Below, one piece after another: positions 19,676 through 29,776 of a stretch of 47,473 nt of DNA (the first letter of the stretch is position 1; every line of letters begins with the position of its first letter). A model generated the notes under the pieces. That model had not been told where the DNA came from. It ran no database searches and saw nothing but the letters and a program-made list of their open reading frames with translations. The stretch is from a bacterium (lineage in GTDB: Bacteria; Patescibacteriota; Dojkabacteria; JAKAPS01; JAJZLI01), in NCBI GenBank assembly GCA_027459825.1, contig DAIDGT010000007.1, positions 1 to 47,473 on the forward strand, written 5' to 3'. Made by a program: the position numbers and the translations under genes.

Positions 19676-20962
19676 ATGAATCAGGTTTTACAAGATTTAG
19701 TCAAAAATTGGTGGTCTAACCCTTTACCGAGCATAAAGCCACGGGATGTGGATTTGGTGTCTTACTTTGATCCAAATGTCAAGAAAATATTATCAGTGGT
19801 AGGATTTCGACGAGTTGGGAAAACTTTTACCCTTTTAGATTTTGCTCAAAAATACGGAAAAGATAACTGTGTTTATGTCAATTTTGAAGATGAAAGGATA
19901 CCTAAAAAGACTGAAACCTTAAGCGAACTGATTGATCTATTAACTGAACTTCGAGGAAATCAGCATTTAGTACTCCTCATGGACGAAATACAAGAAATAC
20001 CAGATTGGAGCTTATGGGCAAGACGGATAAATGAAACTACTCAACACAGGCTTATTCTATCCGGTTCTTCATCCAAGCTCTCTTCAAGAGAAATACCAAC
20101 AGAACTTCGTGGGCAAACGATAACTATTCCTATGTTTCCTTTAAACTGGAATGAATTTGTAAGATTTAAAGAAGTTAATCTTGAATCCTTGCCTCATGCT
20201 CAAGTTTCTACTCTTTTACGAGAGTATCTCCAATTTGGGGGTTTGCCTGAAGTAGTGTTAGCACAAGAAGGAATGAAACCTTTAATAGTTACTGACTATC
20301 TTTCTTCATTCGTGAATCGTGATATAGTTGAGCGTTATAAACTGAGAAAAACAGAAGCATTTACTGATTTATTACGATTATTGCCTAATACCAAAAGCTA
20401 TACTTACTCCAAGCTTACCAACTCTTTAAAGAGCATGGGGCATAGTGTTGGGAAGGCAACAGTGATTCGGTACATGAATTGGCTTGAGATGTCATTTTTT
20501 CTCTCTCATGTTGAAGTATTTTCAGCCAATGTTAAAAATCGTATTCAAACGATGAAGAAATCATACATAGTAGATAACTACTTTTCTTCTCAATATAATA
20601 GTTCTTTTTCAGCAAATTTAGGACACGCAATGGAACAATTGGTATTTAATAGCCTTCATATACAAAGTGCCTGGGATCCTCGTCTTGAAATATTTTACTG
20701 GAAAGACTATGTAGGAAACGAGGTAGATTTTGTTGTAACTCAAAACAAAACATTAGAAGAACTTATACAAGTTACCTTTGCTTCAAGTAAATTTGAAGTA
20801 CAAGAGAGAGAAACCAAAGCCTTAGTAAAAGCAGCAAAAGCGCTTAATAAACCATCTGGCACAGTGGTAACATGGGATTATGAAGGTGTAGAAACTATAG
20901 ATAGTGTTGAAGTTGCATTTACACCAGTTTGGAAGTGGTTAGGAAAGAAAAAACTAGCATAA
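19676..20962 (+). CDS. AAA_14 / DUF4143 family ATP-binding protein
   Basis: VVGFRRVGKTFTLLDFA, VLLMDEIQEIPDWSLWARRI, LSGSSSKL, GNEVDFVVTQ. Confidence 0.9.
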   Translation: MNQVLQDLVKNWWSNPLPSIKPRDVDLVSYFDPNVKKILSVVGFRRVGKTFTLLDFAQKYGKDNCVYVNFEDERIPKKTETLSELIDLLTELRGNQHLVLLMDEIQEIPDWSLWARRINETTQHRLILSGSSSKLSSREIPTELRGQTITIPMFPLNWNEFVRFKEVNLESLPHAQVSTLLREYLQFGGLPEVVLAQEGMKPLIVTDYLSSFVNRDIVERYKLRKTEAFTDLLRLLPNTKSYTYSKLTNSLKSMGHSVGKATVIRYMNWLEMSFFLSHVEVFSANVKNRIQTMKKSYIVDNYFSSQYNSSFSANLGHAMEQLVFNSLHIQSAWDPRLEIFYWKDYVGNEVDFVVTQNKTLEELIQVTFASSKFEVQERETKALVKAAKALNKPSGTVVTWDYEGVETIDSVEVAFTPVWKWLGKKKLA

Positions 20963-21173
20963 ATTATGCTTCTTTTTGCTTATTACTTCTCCTTTTCTCC
21001 TCATCTTTAATAATTTTATCCGGATGTAGCGTAAGTTTAAGCTTATCCAAAGACAGGCTTTCGGATTTAGAAATCCCGAAACTTATGCCAGACGTATTCT
21101 GCTGGGATGTATTTCTCTATCGTTTATCTTTGCTAAACTTTACCCCCATTTCTGACGTAGACCCTATCACTTG

Positions 21174-21201
21174 TTGACAAATTTTACCAAAGGGGTAATA
21201 T
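21174..21201 (+). promoter_or_regulatory. Sigma70-type promoter
   Basis: TTGACA-16 nt-TAATAT, 9 nt before ATG at 21211. Confidence 0.5.
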
Positions 21202-21210
21202 TTATCTATT

Positions 21211-22338
21211 ATGGCAATTACAGGTCTTTCAGGAAATGAAATTTATTGTTTAAATCTAAAAGGTCTATCTCCTGGCAATATTGTTTTAGGCAATAGTGTT
21301 TTTTCAATGGGTTTCTTAGGAGGGATAGGTTCTGGAGTGAGAGGATTTGTTGGTGGAGAGATTACTCAATATACTTCAATCATTTCTGAAGGGAGAAGAT
21401 TGGCCCTACAAAGACTTGAAGGCGAAGTTTCAAATAATGCAGGGGTTGGTTCTACTGGTATTTCTACAGAACTTGTTATGCATGAAGGTAATATTGAATT
21501 CTTGTCAGTAGGATCTACCTTACATAGTACTTCTGGTCAATCTATAAGCAGATTTGGTTCTTCTGCTGATGGTCAGGAGTTATATTGTCAAATTGATTCA
21601 GGATATTCTCCAGTAGCTTTTGTTTTTGGTAATGTCGCATATTCTATTGGTGTTGGCAGGGGTTTTTTAGGAAGTTTAAAAACTTTAAGAAGAGGAGAAA
21701 TCTCTGAATATACAGATATTTTTACAAAAACGAGAAACTTAGCGCTAGATAGAATTGTTCAGGATGCATCTTCTAAAGGGGCAAATTCTGTTGTAGGTAT
21801 AAAAACAACAATTATTCCGTTTGCTTCATATGGAGTTCAGGAGATGCTTATGGTTGGGACAGCTTCATCAAACCCAAATTTGTCTTCGGGATCAATTGTT
21901 ACGTCGGATTTAACTTCACAAGAGATGTGGAATGTTACTAAAATGGGATATTCTCCTTTAAAGCTATTACTTGGTACTTCTGTATATTCGTTAGGTTTTG
22001 TAGGCGGTATTGGTGCTGCATTAAAAAGTTTTGTTAAAGGTGAGATAAGTCAGCTTACCAGTCTTATTTATGAGGCTAGAGAAAAATCTTTAGGGAAAAT
22101 TTCTGATGAGGCGAATAGTATTGGAGCGGACGCAGTGCTTGGTGTAAAAACTTATGTATACTCTTTAGGTTCTGGTTTAATAGAATTTTTGGCTATTGGT
22201 ACTGCTGTAAAAAGAAATCCGAATGTTTCTACTGCAACTTCTGACCTTATTCCTCAAGCAATTATTTCCGATAAGGATACCTTTTTTAACAGCGCAGATT
22301 TTTCATTTGGAATTGATTTAAACAACCCTATACGATAA
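21211..22338 (+). CDS. Protein with three tandem YbjQ/heavy-metal-binding-like repeats
   Basis: Three units of the form GNxVxSxGFxGGIGxxxxxFxxGEIxxYTxxxxxxRxxALxR...xNSVxGxxTxxxxxxxGxxExLxxGTA. Confidence 0.75.
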   Translation: MAITGLSGNEIYCLNLKGLSPGNIVLGNSVFSMGFLGGIGSGVRGFVGGEITQYTSIISEGRRLALQRLEGEVSNNAGVGSTGISTELVMHEGNIEFLSVGSTLHSTSGQSISRFGSSADGQELYCQIDSGYSPVAFVFGNVAYSIGVGRGFLGSLKTLRRGEISEYTDIFTKTRNLALDRIVQDASSKGANSVVGIKTTIIPFASYGVQEMLMVGTASSNPNLSSGSIVTSDLTSQEMWNVTKMGYSPLKLLLGTSVYSLGFVGGIGAALKSFVKGEISQLTSLIYEAREKSLGKISDEANSIGADAVLGVKTYVYSLGSGLIEFLAIGTAVKRNPNVSTATSDLIPQAIISDKDTFFNSADFSFGIDLNNPIR

Positions 22339-22345
22339 ATTTTAT

Positions 22346-23092
22346 TTAAACTTGAATCCTTTCAAATATGTAGGTTCCTGTACCTAGGATAATTAGAGAT
22401 AATATAAATAGTACGAGAAAATCTAGGGTATAGCTAAAACTATGTACAGTAATTAATGCGTGTCTCAGCCCATCTATTCCATATGTTAAAGGATCTATCC
22501 TAGCTACTATTTTTAATGCTTTTGGCAATCCAGTTAAAGGAAATAGCGCTCCTGATAAAAAGAATATTGGCATTACCAAAAAATTCATTATAAGTTGGAA
22601 ACCTTGCATATCTTCAAGCATCGATGCAATTGTTGTTCCAAGGGATGTAAATAGTAAAGATACTAAAAATACAAATAAAAATGCAATAACAAGTAACCAA
22701 TAGTGTGTGATTTTAAAACCTATAATCAAGGTTAGTATGAATACAATAATGCCTTGTATTAGGGCAACAGTTGCTCCTCCCAATGTTTTTCCTAATATTA
22801 TACTAAATCTTGATACAGGGGCAGCCATTGTTTCTTTTAAAAATCCAAATTCTCTGTCCCAAATTAAATTAATTCCTGAAAATATTCCTGTAAAAAGCAC
22901 GCTCATTAAAATGATACCAGGGGCAAGGAATTCAATATAATTACCTCCCCCAGCTTTTTGAAAAATTGATTGAAATCCATACCCAAATGCAATTAAAAAT
23001 AGGATAGGTTGTCCTAGCGCGCCAATTATTCTGGATTTTGATCTAAAATATTTTTTGACTTCTCTAAGCCATAAGACATAAATTGTATTCAT
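22346..23092 (-). CDS. ABC-2 type transporter permease
   Basis: LWLREVKKYFRSKSRIIGALGQPILFLIAFGYGF, DREFGFLKETMAAPVSR. Confidence 0.92.
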   Translation of the reverse strand: MNTIYVLWLREVKKYFRSKSRIIGALGQPILFLIAFGYGFQSIFQKAGGGNYIEFLAPGIILMSVLFTGIFSGINLIWDREFGFLKETMAAPVSRFSIILGKTLGGATVALIQGIIVFILTLIIGFKITHYWLLVIAFLFVFLVSLLFTSLGTTIASMLEDMQGFQLIMNFLVMPIFFLSGALFPLTGLPKALKIVARIDPLTYGIDGLRHALITVHSFSYTLDFLVLFILSLIILGTGTYIFERIQV

Positions 23093-23094
23093 GA

Positions 23095-23898
23095 TTATCT
23101 TCTTCTAAATTTCATATGATTTCTCATTATATCTTTTCCTGATGCTTCTTCTTCTCTGATGTCTTTACCTGTTAGCGCAAGAAATGCATCTTCTAAAGAA
23201 GGAGTATTTGTCCTCTTTTTTAGTTCATCGGAAGATCCTGTAGCAATTATTTTTCCATGATCCATAATAGCAATTCTATCAGCTACTCTTTCTGCTTCTT
23301 CCATATAGTGAGTTGTAAGAAATACTGTCATATTCTCTTTTTCATTTATATTTTTCACATAACTCCAAACATGGTTTCTTGTTTGAGGATCAAGACCAAT
23401 TGTTGGTTCATCAAGGAATAGAATCTTTGGGTGATGTAGCAGACCACGAGCTATTTCAAGTCTTCTTTTCATTCCACCAGAAAATGTTTTCACAAAACTA
23501 TTTCTTCTATCCCAAAGTTCTACAAATTCTAGTAATTCTTGAATTCTTGATTTTGCAAGATTTTTTGATAGGCCATATAGGGAGGCGTGTAAAGCCATAT
23601 TTTCATATGCAGTTAGATCATCGTCTAAACTTGGATCTTGAAATACTATTCCAAAAGATTTTCTTGTTTGATCCTTGTTTTTTAACGGATCATTACCATC
23701 TATCTCTATATTTCCGCTTGTTGGTGTTGCTAATGTTGTGATTATCTTTATTGTTGTACTCTTACCTGCTCCATTTGGACCTAAAAATGCAAAAATCTCT
23801 CCTCTTTTTACTTCAAATGATATTCCGTTAACTGCAGTAAAATCTTTAAATTTTTTTGTTAAATTAGACACTTTGATTATGTTTTCTTCTTTATCCAT
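23095..23898 (-). CDS. ABC transporter ATP-binding protein (DrrA-like)
   Basis: LGPNGAGKSTTIK, TFSGGMKRRLEIARGLLHHPKILFLDEPTIGLDPQTR. Confidence 0.96.
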   Translation of the reverse strand: MDKEENIIKVSNLTKKFKDFTAVNGISFEVKRGEIFAFLGPNGAGKSTTIKIITTLATPTSGNIEIDGNDPLKNKDQTRKSFGIVFQDPSLDDDLTAYENMALHASLYGLSKNLAKSRIQELLEFVELWDRRNSFVKTFSGGMKRRLEIARGLLHHPKILFLDEPTIGLDPQTRNHVWSYVKNINEKENMTVFLTTHYMEEAERVADRIAIMDHGKIIATGSSDELKKRTNTPSLEDAFLALTGKDIREEEASGKDIMRNHMKFRRR

Positions 23899-23975
23899 TG
23901 TTTACTTAGGAAACCTAATTTATCAGAAAAATGATATCAATTAACATGTATTTTGTCAATTATACTAAAGTGATT

Positions 23976-24617
23976 TTAAAATGTTTGAGGAAGCATAAAT
24001 GTCCACGCACTACCCTCTCCTGTATTTGAATTTGCTATAAGAAGTTGAAACCCTATAATATCCTGATCTCCAATAAGTTGATTAAAACTTTCTTTATCAG
24101 GTATATTAGGAAAGTTTGTTCCAACACTCACACCTTTACTTGTTTGATAAACTATAGTTCTTATTCCTTTTAATATTTTCTCTTCCTCAGATTGTATATT
24201 TCCTCTATTTGCTGTTGTAATAGAACCAAATGTTATTATTGTTCCTTTGTCGAATTTTAATAATTCAGATTGATCACTTTGTAATTTTACTTGATCTCCT
24301 AATCCTACAAACATGTATACCCCTGAGTTATCTTGAGATGGTAATAGAACTGTTTCCCCTTTTGATAAAATGGGAAAGCCTGCAAGTTCTCCATTTTCTA
24401 TTATTTGGGGTGTTGAATCCAAACTTAAGTAAATTGCATTCTTGTGATTTTTAGATATTTCCTGTGCTTGCTGTGCTGCTAACATAGTAGCTTCTCTCTC
24501 TCCTTTTATAAGTCTATTTCCACATCCTGCTGCTAATGCTGCTGTAGCAAATGTGATAAATAATCCTCTTCTTGTAATTTGTCCTTTTAGTATTTCGCTC
24601 ATAAGTGCTGTAAGCAA
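23976..24617 (-). CDS. Hypothetical lipoprotein with twin-arginine-like signal
   Basis: ITRRGLFITFATAALAAGCGN: RR plus hydrophobic stretch plus lipobox LAAGC. Confidence 0.65.
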   Translation of the reverse strand: MLTALMSEILKGQITRRGLFITFATAALAAGCGNRLIKGEREATMLAAQQAQEISKNHKNAIYLSLDSTPQIIENGELAGFPILSKGETVLLPSQDNSGVYMFVGLGDQVKLQSDQSELLKFDKGTIITFGSITTANRGNIQSEEEKILKGIRTIVYQTSKGVSVGTNFPNIPDKESFNQLIGDQDIIGFQLLIANSNTGEGSAWTFMLPQTF

Positions 24618-24714
24618 GGGATATTATATCATATATTTAATAAACCTCTTTACTTGTTTATTATATTAATTATAAATTATTGTTTTATGTTAGTGTTTTG
24701 TATATAATCACTGT

Positions 24715-25419
24715 ATGTCGATTTGGAGTATCATCTTTTCAGACATTATTCTCTTTCTTCTTTTTATATTATCCACAAAAAAGTATATTTTAAAACCCAA
24801 TATGAGTAAAATGTGGTGGACTTTTGGTTTCTTTGAAGGTTTTATTTCTGTACTTGGATATCTACTTTCCGTGTATACTCATATATACTTTTTCTTCTAT
24901 ATATATTATTTCTTTGGCGCTGGTTTAACACCTGCAATTTTGGGGTTAGGATCAATATACCTGTTACCAAAATCAAAATTTAATTTTCAATTGTATACAA
25001 CTTATGTAACAACAATATTATCAATAATTCTTGTTATCTTGCTTGTTTTTTCTCATATTATTCCCAAGAATTTTGATATTCTTACACAGCTTATATTTAA
25101 AAATGTTATAACTTCCAAAAACTATAGTATTTCATTGCTTGGGGTAAATATTATCAAGAATAGTTATTGGCTTATACCACTTGTTATCCTAAATTCAATT
25201 GGAACTATTGAAATCGTTGGTGTTGCTCTGTATTCATTTATACAGGATATTAAAAATAAAAAATTTTCTAAAAGAAGCACTGGATTAGTTTTTATATTGG
25301 TTTCCTCTTTTCTTCTTGCAACAGTTGCTTCAATATCAAGGTTTTATAATATCTCTATAATATGGCTTGGTTTTCTTTTTACCTGGGTTCTATTTTTTAT
25401 AGGATATATACTTATTTAA
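24715..25419 (+). CDS. Hypothetical multi-pass membrane protein
   Basis: 234 aa, many hydrophobic helices. Confidence 0.7.
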   Translation: MSIWSIIFSDIILFLLFILSTKKYILKPNMSKMWWTFGFFEGFISVLGYLLSVYTHIYFFFYIYYFFGAGLTPAILGLGSIYLLPKSKFNFQLYTTYVTTILSIILVILLVFSHIIPKNFDILTQLIFKNVITSKNYSISLLGVNIIKNSYWLIPLVILNSIGTIEIVGVALYSFIQDIKNKKFSKRSTGLVFILVSSFLLATVASISRFYNISIIWLGFLFTWVLFFIGYILI

Positions 25420-26147
25420 CTAAATTTTTCATTAGGATGAGCTTCTTCCCATTTTTTAGATAATAGTTGTAAATAAATACCAACCTCTTCTGATATAGGA
25501 AAATAACTTGCTAAAGAATTATTATCTTTTCCTTCTAAACTTCCATTTATTACACCCTTAAGGTCTTGATACAGTTCTTGGAAAGTATCTGTTTGTGGCT
25601 GTCTTCCTAAGAGGCTATAAGATCTAAGAAAACTTTCATGTATATCCTCATTTTCTCTTCCTGGCCTTCCTTCTATAACATAATGAATGTCTCTTTGTAT
25701 GATGCCAAAAAATATTTCATATAATAATTCCTTGTCTGTGATTTGTAATATTTCACTCATTTCCTCAGATTCCCTCTTTTGTAATTGAAATTTATTTCTT
25801 AGTTCTATAGGATCATATATTTTGTGTAATGTACTTTGCGCAATGCAATAGTAGTTATACCAGAAATCCATGAAATTAGTTCTCTGTACATTTATATCTC
25901 TTAAATTCTGTCTCCTACTACTTTCTTTATGTGGTGTAGGTATTCTTAAATTACTTGCAAATTTTAATTTTAAAGTATCAAGGATTTCTTCTGTACTGAA
26001 TTGTTTTTGGTATCTTCGCACAAGATATAAAAATAAGTATTTTTGTAATCTTGTATTACCTTGTGAGTGATAAAATGACCAATAAAAGTCTTTTGGTAAA
26101 ATTGTCTCTAATCTTGTTCCTCTTTCTTTAGATGATGTAGTCTCCAT
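25416..26147 (-). CDS. Hypothetical protein
   Basis: 243-aa intact ORF. Confidence 0.65.
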   Translation of the reverse strand: METTSSKERGTRLETILPKDFYWSFYHSQGNTRLQKYLFLYLVRRYQKQFSTEEILDTLKLKFASNLRIPTPHKESSRRQNLRDINVQRTNFMDFWYNYYCIAQSTLHKIYDPIELRNKFQLQKRESEEMSEILQITDKELLYEIFFGIIQRDIHYVIEGRPGRENEDIHESFLRSYSLLGRQPQTDTFQELYQDLKGVINGSLEGKDNNSLASYFPISEEVGIYLQLLSKKWEEAHPNEKFS

Positions 26148-26171
26148 GAATTAATGTAATTGAATAGTCTC

Positions 26172-26948
26172 TTATCGTGTATGTAAATTAAGATTGTATG
26201 CAGTTAATATTAATTTCCCATTTTGTCCCTGTGTAGGGTCTCCCTTATATATAGTAACACCAGAATTTATTGGTTTTTGTTCCTGATCTAATCTTTCAAA
26301 TTCTTCTGCAGAAAGCCTTTCGAGATTTGCTCTTACACCCAGTATTGTTAGATGATGTGTTACTGAAAGTACTCTTTCTCCATTATAATCTCTTGTTAAT
26401 GTTGTTAACCATGATCTCAATCTTTCTCTTACATCAGGAACATTTTCTCCTTGAGGATATCTGTACCAATATGGACCCTGAATTTCTCGTAATCTCCTTT
26501 GTTCTGGGTTTAATATATTAAATATTCTCCAATTAGAGTATATTAGTGCTAATCCATGATCCTGTTCTCTAATTCTTTCTTCTTCAACTACAGGCACACT
26601 TTTTAACTCTGGCCATCCTTGCATCATTGCTTCTAAAGTGGATCTAGTTCTCTCATATGGTGATACGAATATAATACTTGGAGGTCTTATCCTTTCAGAC
26701 AATTTCTCTGCCATTAATTGTGAATTTTTGTCACCTACATTAGTTAGAGGGGTATTATGATCAGATACTTCCAAGGAATACTGATCCATTACTTTGTAAG
26801 CTAAATTGAGTGATTGTTCTGAATCAGGATTAGTATCATATGCTTTTTTTAGCTCTTGATACATAGGATCTTGTTCCATTTGAGCCTTTTTAGCATTAAA
26901 ATCTGATTCTCCATGTCTTACAAATGTAATCTCTTCTGGCCATTTCAT
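26172..26948 (-). CDS. Histidine phosphatase family protein
   Basis: ITFVRHGESDFNAKK, VSPYERTRSTLEAM, LSVTHHLTI. Confidence 0.88.
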   Translation of the reverse strand: MKWPEEITFVRHGESDFNAKKAQMEQDPMYQELKKAYDTNPDSEQSLNLAYKVMDQYSLEVSDHNTPLTNVGDKNSQLMAEKLSERIRPPSIIFVSPYERTRSTLEAMMQGWPELKSVPVVEEERIREQDHGLALIYSNWRIFNILNPEQRRLREIQGPYWYRYPQGENVPDVRERLRSWLTTLTRDYNGERVLSVTHHLTILGVRANLERLSAEEFERLDQEQKPINSGVTIYKGDPTQGQNGKLILTAYNLNLHTR

Positions 26949-26990
26949 GGTTGGATTATATTACTTCAGAGTTTAATAATCAAAGAAACT

Positions 26991-27380
26991 TCACTTTACC
27001 TCAGGATATTTTGCAGGATTTTTTCTATAGTATTGGTTCCATTCTGAGTCTTCCTTAGTTTCAACTGTCTCAATATATATCTTTTTTTTTAATGAACCTG
27101 ATTTTTTGCGTTTTTGACTTTGAATTCCTTTTATATCCTTATTAGATATTTTAAAGGAGTATATTATACTATCAATAATATCTTGTATGTCTGCTATCTC
27201 TTCGGGAAGATTATTTTTTGAGCTATTGGCTATCTCATTACATTCTTCAATTAATTTTCTTTTTAATTCTTTAATATATTCTGCATCAGAAAGAATTTTA
27301 TATTTAGGATTGTCTCCGCTTTTTTCAATATTTTCTACAATTTTATCCCTTACTAGTTTGTTAAATTTGAACTTTGCCAT
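26991..27380 (-). CDS. MazG-like / phosphoribosyl-ATP pyrophosphohydrolase-like
   Basis: KFNKLVRDKIVENIE...YIKELKRKLIEECNEI...EEIADIQDII; internal start MAKFKFNKLVRDKI preferred. Confidence 0.8.
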   Translation of the reverse strand: MAKFKFNKLVRDKIVENIEKSGDNPKYKILSDAEYIKELKRKLIEECNEIANSSKNNLPEEIADIQDIIDSIIYSFKISNKDIKGIQSQKRKKSGSLKKKIYIETVETKEDSEWNQYYRKNPAKYPEVK

Positions 27381-27970
27381 AATCGAATTGATATTATAAA
27401 TTGCCAAATCATAATGAGAGCTAAGAATATTCTTTCGTATAGGCCTCCTAGCGTATGAGGGTTAAATCCTGATAGAGCTGTAAGCATAAACATGATTATT
27501 TCAAAAATTCCAATTATAAGCAGTAATACACTTATATTTTTTAATAGACTCTCTTGCTTTAAAATTATAGATATTTTTATCATTCCCACAATTATTGAGA
27601 TAAAAGCGATAGTTGCTAAAAATAAATGTATTTGTCCAGTCCACAACTTTGGATATCCATAAGGATTGTCAGGAAAAAATGCTAGGAGTCCGGAAGATAT
27701 TGCCCATGCTATTACCCAGTATGTCGCGGATTTTATCTTTTGATTCTTACTAAATTTTATCCATAAAATTTTTACAAAAGATAATGAAAATACGCACCTG
27801 ACTATAAAATTTATATCCATTAAGTATGAATATTTCCCTCGTGTGTAATCGCTTTCAGCATTATGTATGAGGCTATAATCTGGCCTTAGATGAGCAAGAA
27901 GTAGATCTAGCAGTATATATATAATAATGCAGACTATAGTAATATACGCATAGATATTTTTATTTTTCAT
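27353..27970 (-). CDS. DUF998-like membrane protein
   Basis: 205 aa multi-pass; overlaps SDR gene by 4 bp. Confidence 0.6.
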   Translation of the reverse strand: MKNKNIYAYITIVCIIIYILLDLLLAHLRPDYSLIHNAESDYTRGKYSYLMDINFIVRCVFSLSFVKILWIKFSKNQKIKSATYWVIAWAISSGLLAFFPDNPYGYPKLWTGQIHLFLATIAFISIIVGMIKISIILKQESLLKNISVLLLIIGIFEIIMFMLTALSGFNPHTLGGLYERIFLALIMIWQFIISIRLWQSSNLTN

Positions 27971-28704
27971 TTTTTCATATAGTCGTGGGCAAACACTTCT
28001 AATTCTCCATTTGTTATTGATTCTAGAACCTTATTAGCAACATACTCTGCGCTATCAATTTCTGGTATTTGAGAATTTCTATTTGATAAGTTTATATTTT
28101 GTTCTTTTATAGAGTTTTGTAAAAAATTGGTATCAGTAATTGTTGGATATACTACAGAAACTTTTATATTATGATTCTTTAATTCTTCATTTGCAGTTAA
28201 TGAAATACCTCCAAGGGCTCTTTTTGATGAGGAATAAACTGACATATTAGGTATATACATTAAAGCAGTTCCGGAGGATATATTTATTATCATTCCACCT
28301 CCTTGTTTTTTCATAATAGGTATAACTGACTGCATTGCAACTAAAGGACCTATTGTATTTAAATCAAATACTTTTCTGAGGTTTTCAATTTTTGTATCTT
28401 CTATTGACGCGTAATATCCAATTCCTGCATTGTTAATGAGTATATCAATACTCCCATAGTGGTCAAATACTTTATTTACCATTAGTCTTACTTCATCTTC
28501 TTTAGACATATCTGCTACAACAACAAATGAGTCTTTTAGGTTTTTTGAAATATTATTAAGCTTTTCTTGTGATCTTGAGACTAAGGCAACCTTTGCTCCT
28601 TTTTCAGATAATATTTTTGATAATGCTAGACCTATTCCTGATGAGGCTCCAGTGACTATGACAACTTTGTCTTTAACATCCATATTTTTATTATTATATA
28701 ACAA
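27967..28704 (-). CDS. Short-chain dehydrogenase/reductase
   Basis: VVIVTGASSGIGLALSK, DILINNAGIGYY, YSSSKRAL. Confidence 0.93.
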   Translation of the reverse strand: MLYNNKNMDVKDKVVIVTGASSGIGLALSKILSEKGAKVALVSRSQEKLNNISKNLKDSFVVVADMSKEDEVRLMVNKVFDHYGSIDILINNAGIGYYASIEDTKIENLRKVFDLNTIGPLVAMQSVIPIMKKQGGGMIINISSGTALMYIPNMSVYSSSKRALGGISLTANEELKNHNIKVSVVYPTITDTNFLQNSIKEQNINLSNRNSQIPEIDSAEYVANKVLESITNGELEVFAHDYMKK

Positions 28705-28752
28705 GATTTAATTTTCAAATTTTTTATATTGGAAATAAATGTAAAGGTAATT

Positions 28753-29406
28753 TTATTTTCCACCTAGAAATCCATTCGATATACACTGCATAGTTTGGTG
28801 AAATTTAGTAAATATAAAATATGGATGTTGTACTACACAATGTGTACTGTCGTGAAATGCTAACATAAATAATATCCCAAATGCTAAGAAAGCTGGAATT
28901 AGAACTATCCATGTTTGTCTAATGTAAAATATATTTTTTAACATACCGTCAATCCCATTTTTAAAGATGTATGTAAGGTAGCTAATAACTGTAGTTGCAA
29001 AAGATACTGCAGGCATCCATAATACCCATATTCCCAATATTGGCATCCTCCAGAACCATGAACTGTATAAGTTACTGCCATGTATAATGATATCCAGTTC
29101 ATTGATAATTAGTAATATTAAAAATGGTAATATAAATATATTAGATACAATACTAGTTTGCCTAATATATGATGGTGTTTCATTTGTAAGGATATAGTTA
29201 ATGTTTAATATGTGTTGTTTTAAAATATTAAAAGGTAAATCAAAAAATACCTTGATCCATATTAATATTTTAGAATATTGACCTGTCGTGTTATTAAGCA
29301 TGTCTTCTGTAGTTTGTATAATTTGGTCACCATATTTTTCTTTATACTTTTTAGGATAGAGTTTTATTAATTTTGAATAGATTGAATCCTTTTTAGATTT
29401 GTCCAT
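28753..29406 (-). CDS. Membrane protein co-encoded with PadR
   Basis: KLYPKKYKEKYGDQIIQTTEDML N-terminus typical of PadR-associated membrane proteins; 14-bp overlap with padR. Confidence 0.65.
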   Translation of the reverse strand: MDKSKKDSIYSKLIKLYPKKYKEKYGDQIIQTTEDMLNNTTGQYSKILIWIKVFFDLPFNILKQHILNINYILTNETPSYIRQTSIVSNIFILPFLILLIINELDIIIHGSNLYSSWFWRMPILGIWVLWMPAVSFATTVISYLTYIFKNGIDGMLKNIFYIRQTWIVLIPAFLAFGILFMLAFHDSTHCVVQHPYFIFTKFHQTMQCISNGFLGGK

Positions 29407-29725
29407 AATTTTCCTCTACCCTTTCTTTAGTTAATTTTAATATCTGCTTAAAATATTCAATTTCATTATCTAATCTTTCCCAACCTTTGTGTGTTAATTT
29501 ATAATACCTTCTTCTTTCGTCTATAACCTCTTTTACTTCTTCAATAAGTTCTTCCTTAATCAGCTGATCAATTGTTGTGTATAACGATCCAGGTCCAAGA
29601 TTTATTTTTCCTAATGAATCAGAATTTACCTGTTTCATAATTTCATATCCATGACGTGGTTTTAGGCTTAATGCTACAAGTATACTAAGTGAAATTTGTG
29701 GTAAAAGTTTCATACTTCTTTTCAT
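29393..29725 (-). CDS. PadR family transcriptional regulator
   Basis: LKPRHGYEIMKQVN...GPGSLYTTIDQLIKEELIEEV...RRRYYKLTHKG. Confidence 0.93.
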   Translation of the reverse strand: MKRSMKLLPQISLSILVALSLKPRHGYEIMKQVNSDSLGKINLGPGSLYTTIDQLIKEELIEEVKEVIDERRRYYKLTHKGWERLDNEIEYFKQILKLTKERVEENYGQI

Positions 29726-29733
29726 CTGTTTTA

Positions 29734-29758
29734 GTATATATCGTTAAACGATACATAT
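29734..29758. promoter_or_regulatory. Likely PadR operator
   Basis: GTATATATCGTTAAACGATACATAT, near-perfect dyad with core ATCGTT-A-AACGAT between divergent padR and 29777 genes. Confidence 0.6.
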
Positions 29759-29776
29759 CAAGCATTTCAAAATTTA

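Noticed and set aside
20953-21060. Reverse-transcriptase remnant, from the peptide LKLTLHPDKI
   Set aside because: Resembles the LTLHPKK stretch of some RTs, but there is no YxDD or other RT motif nearby; too short to support.
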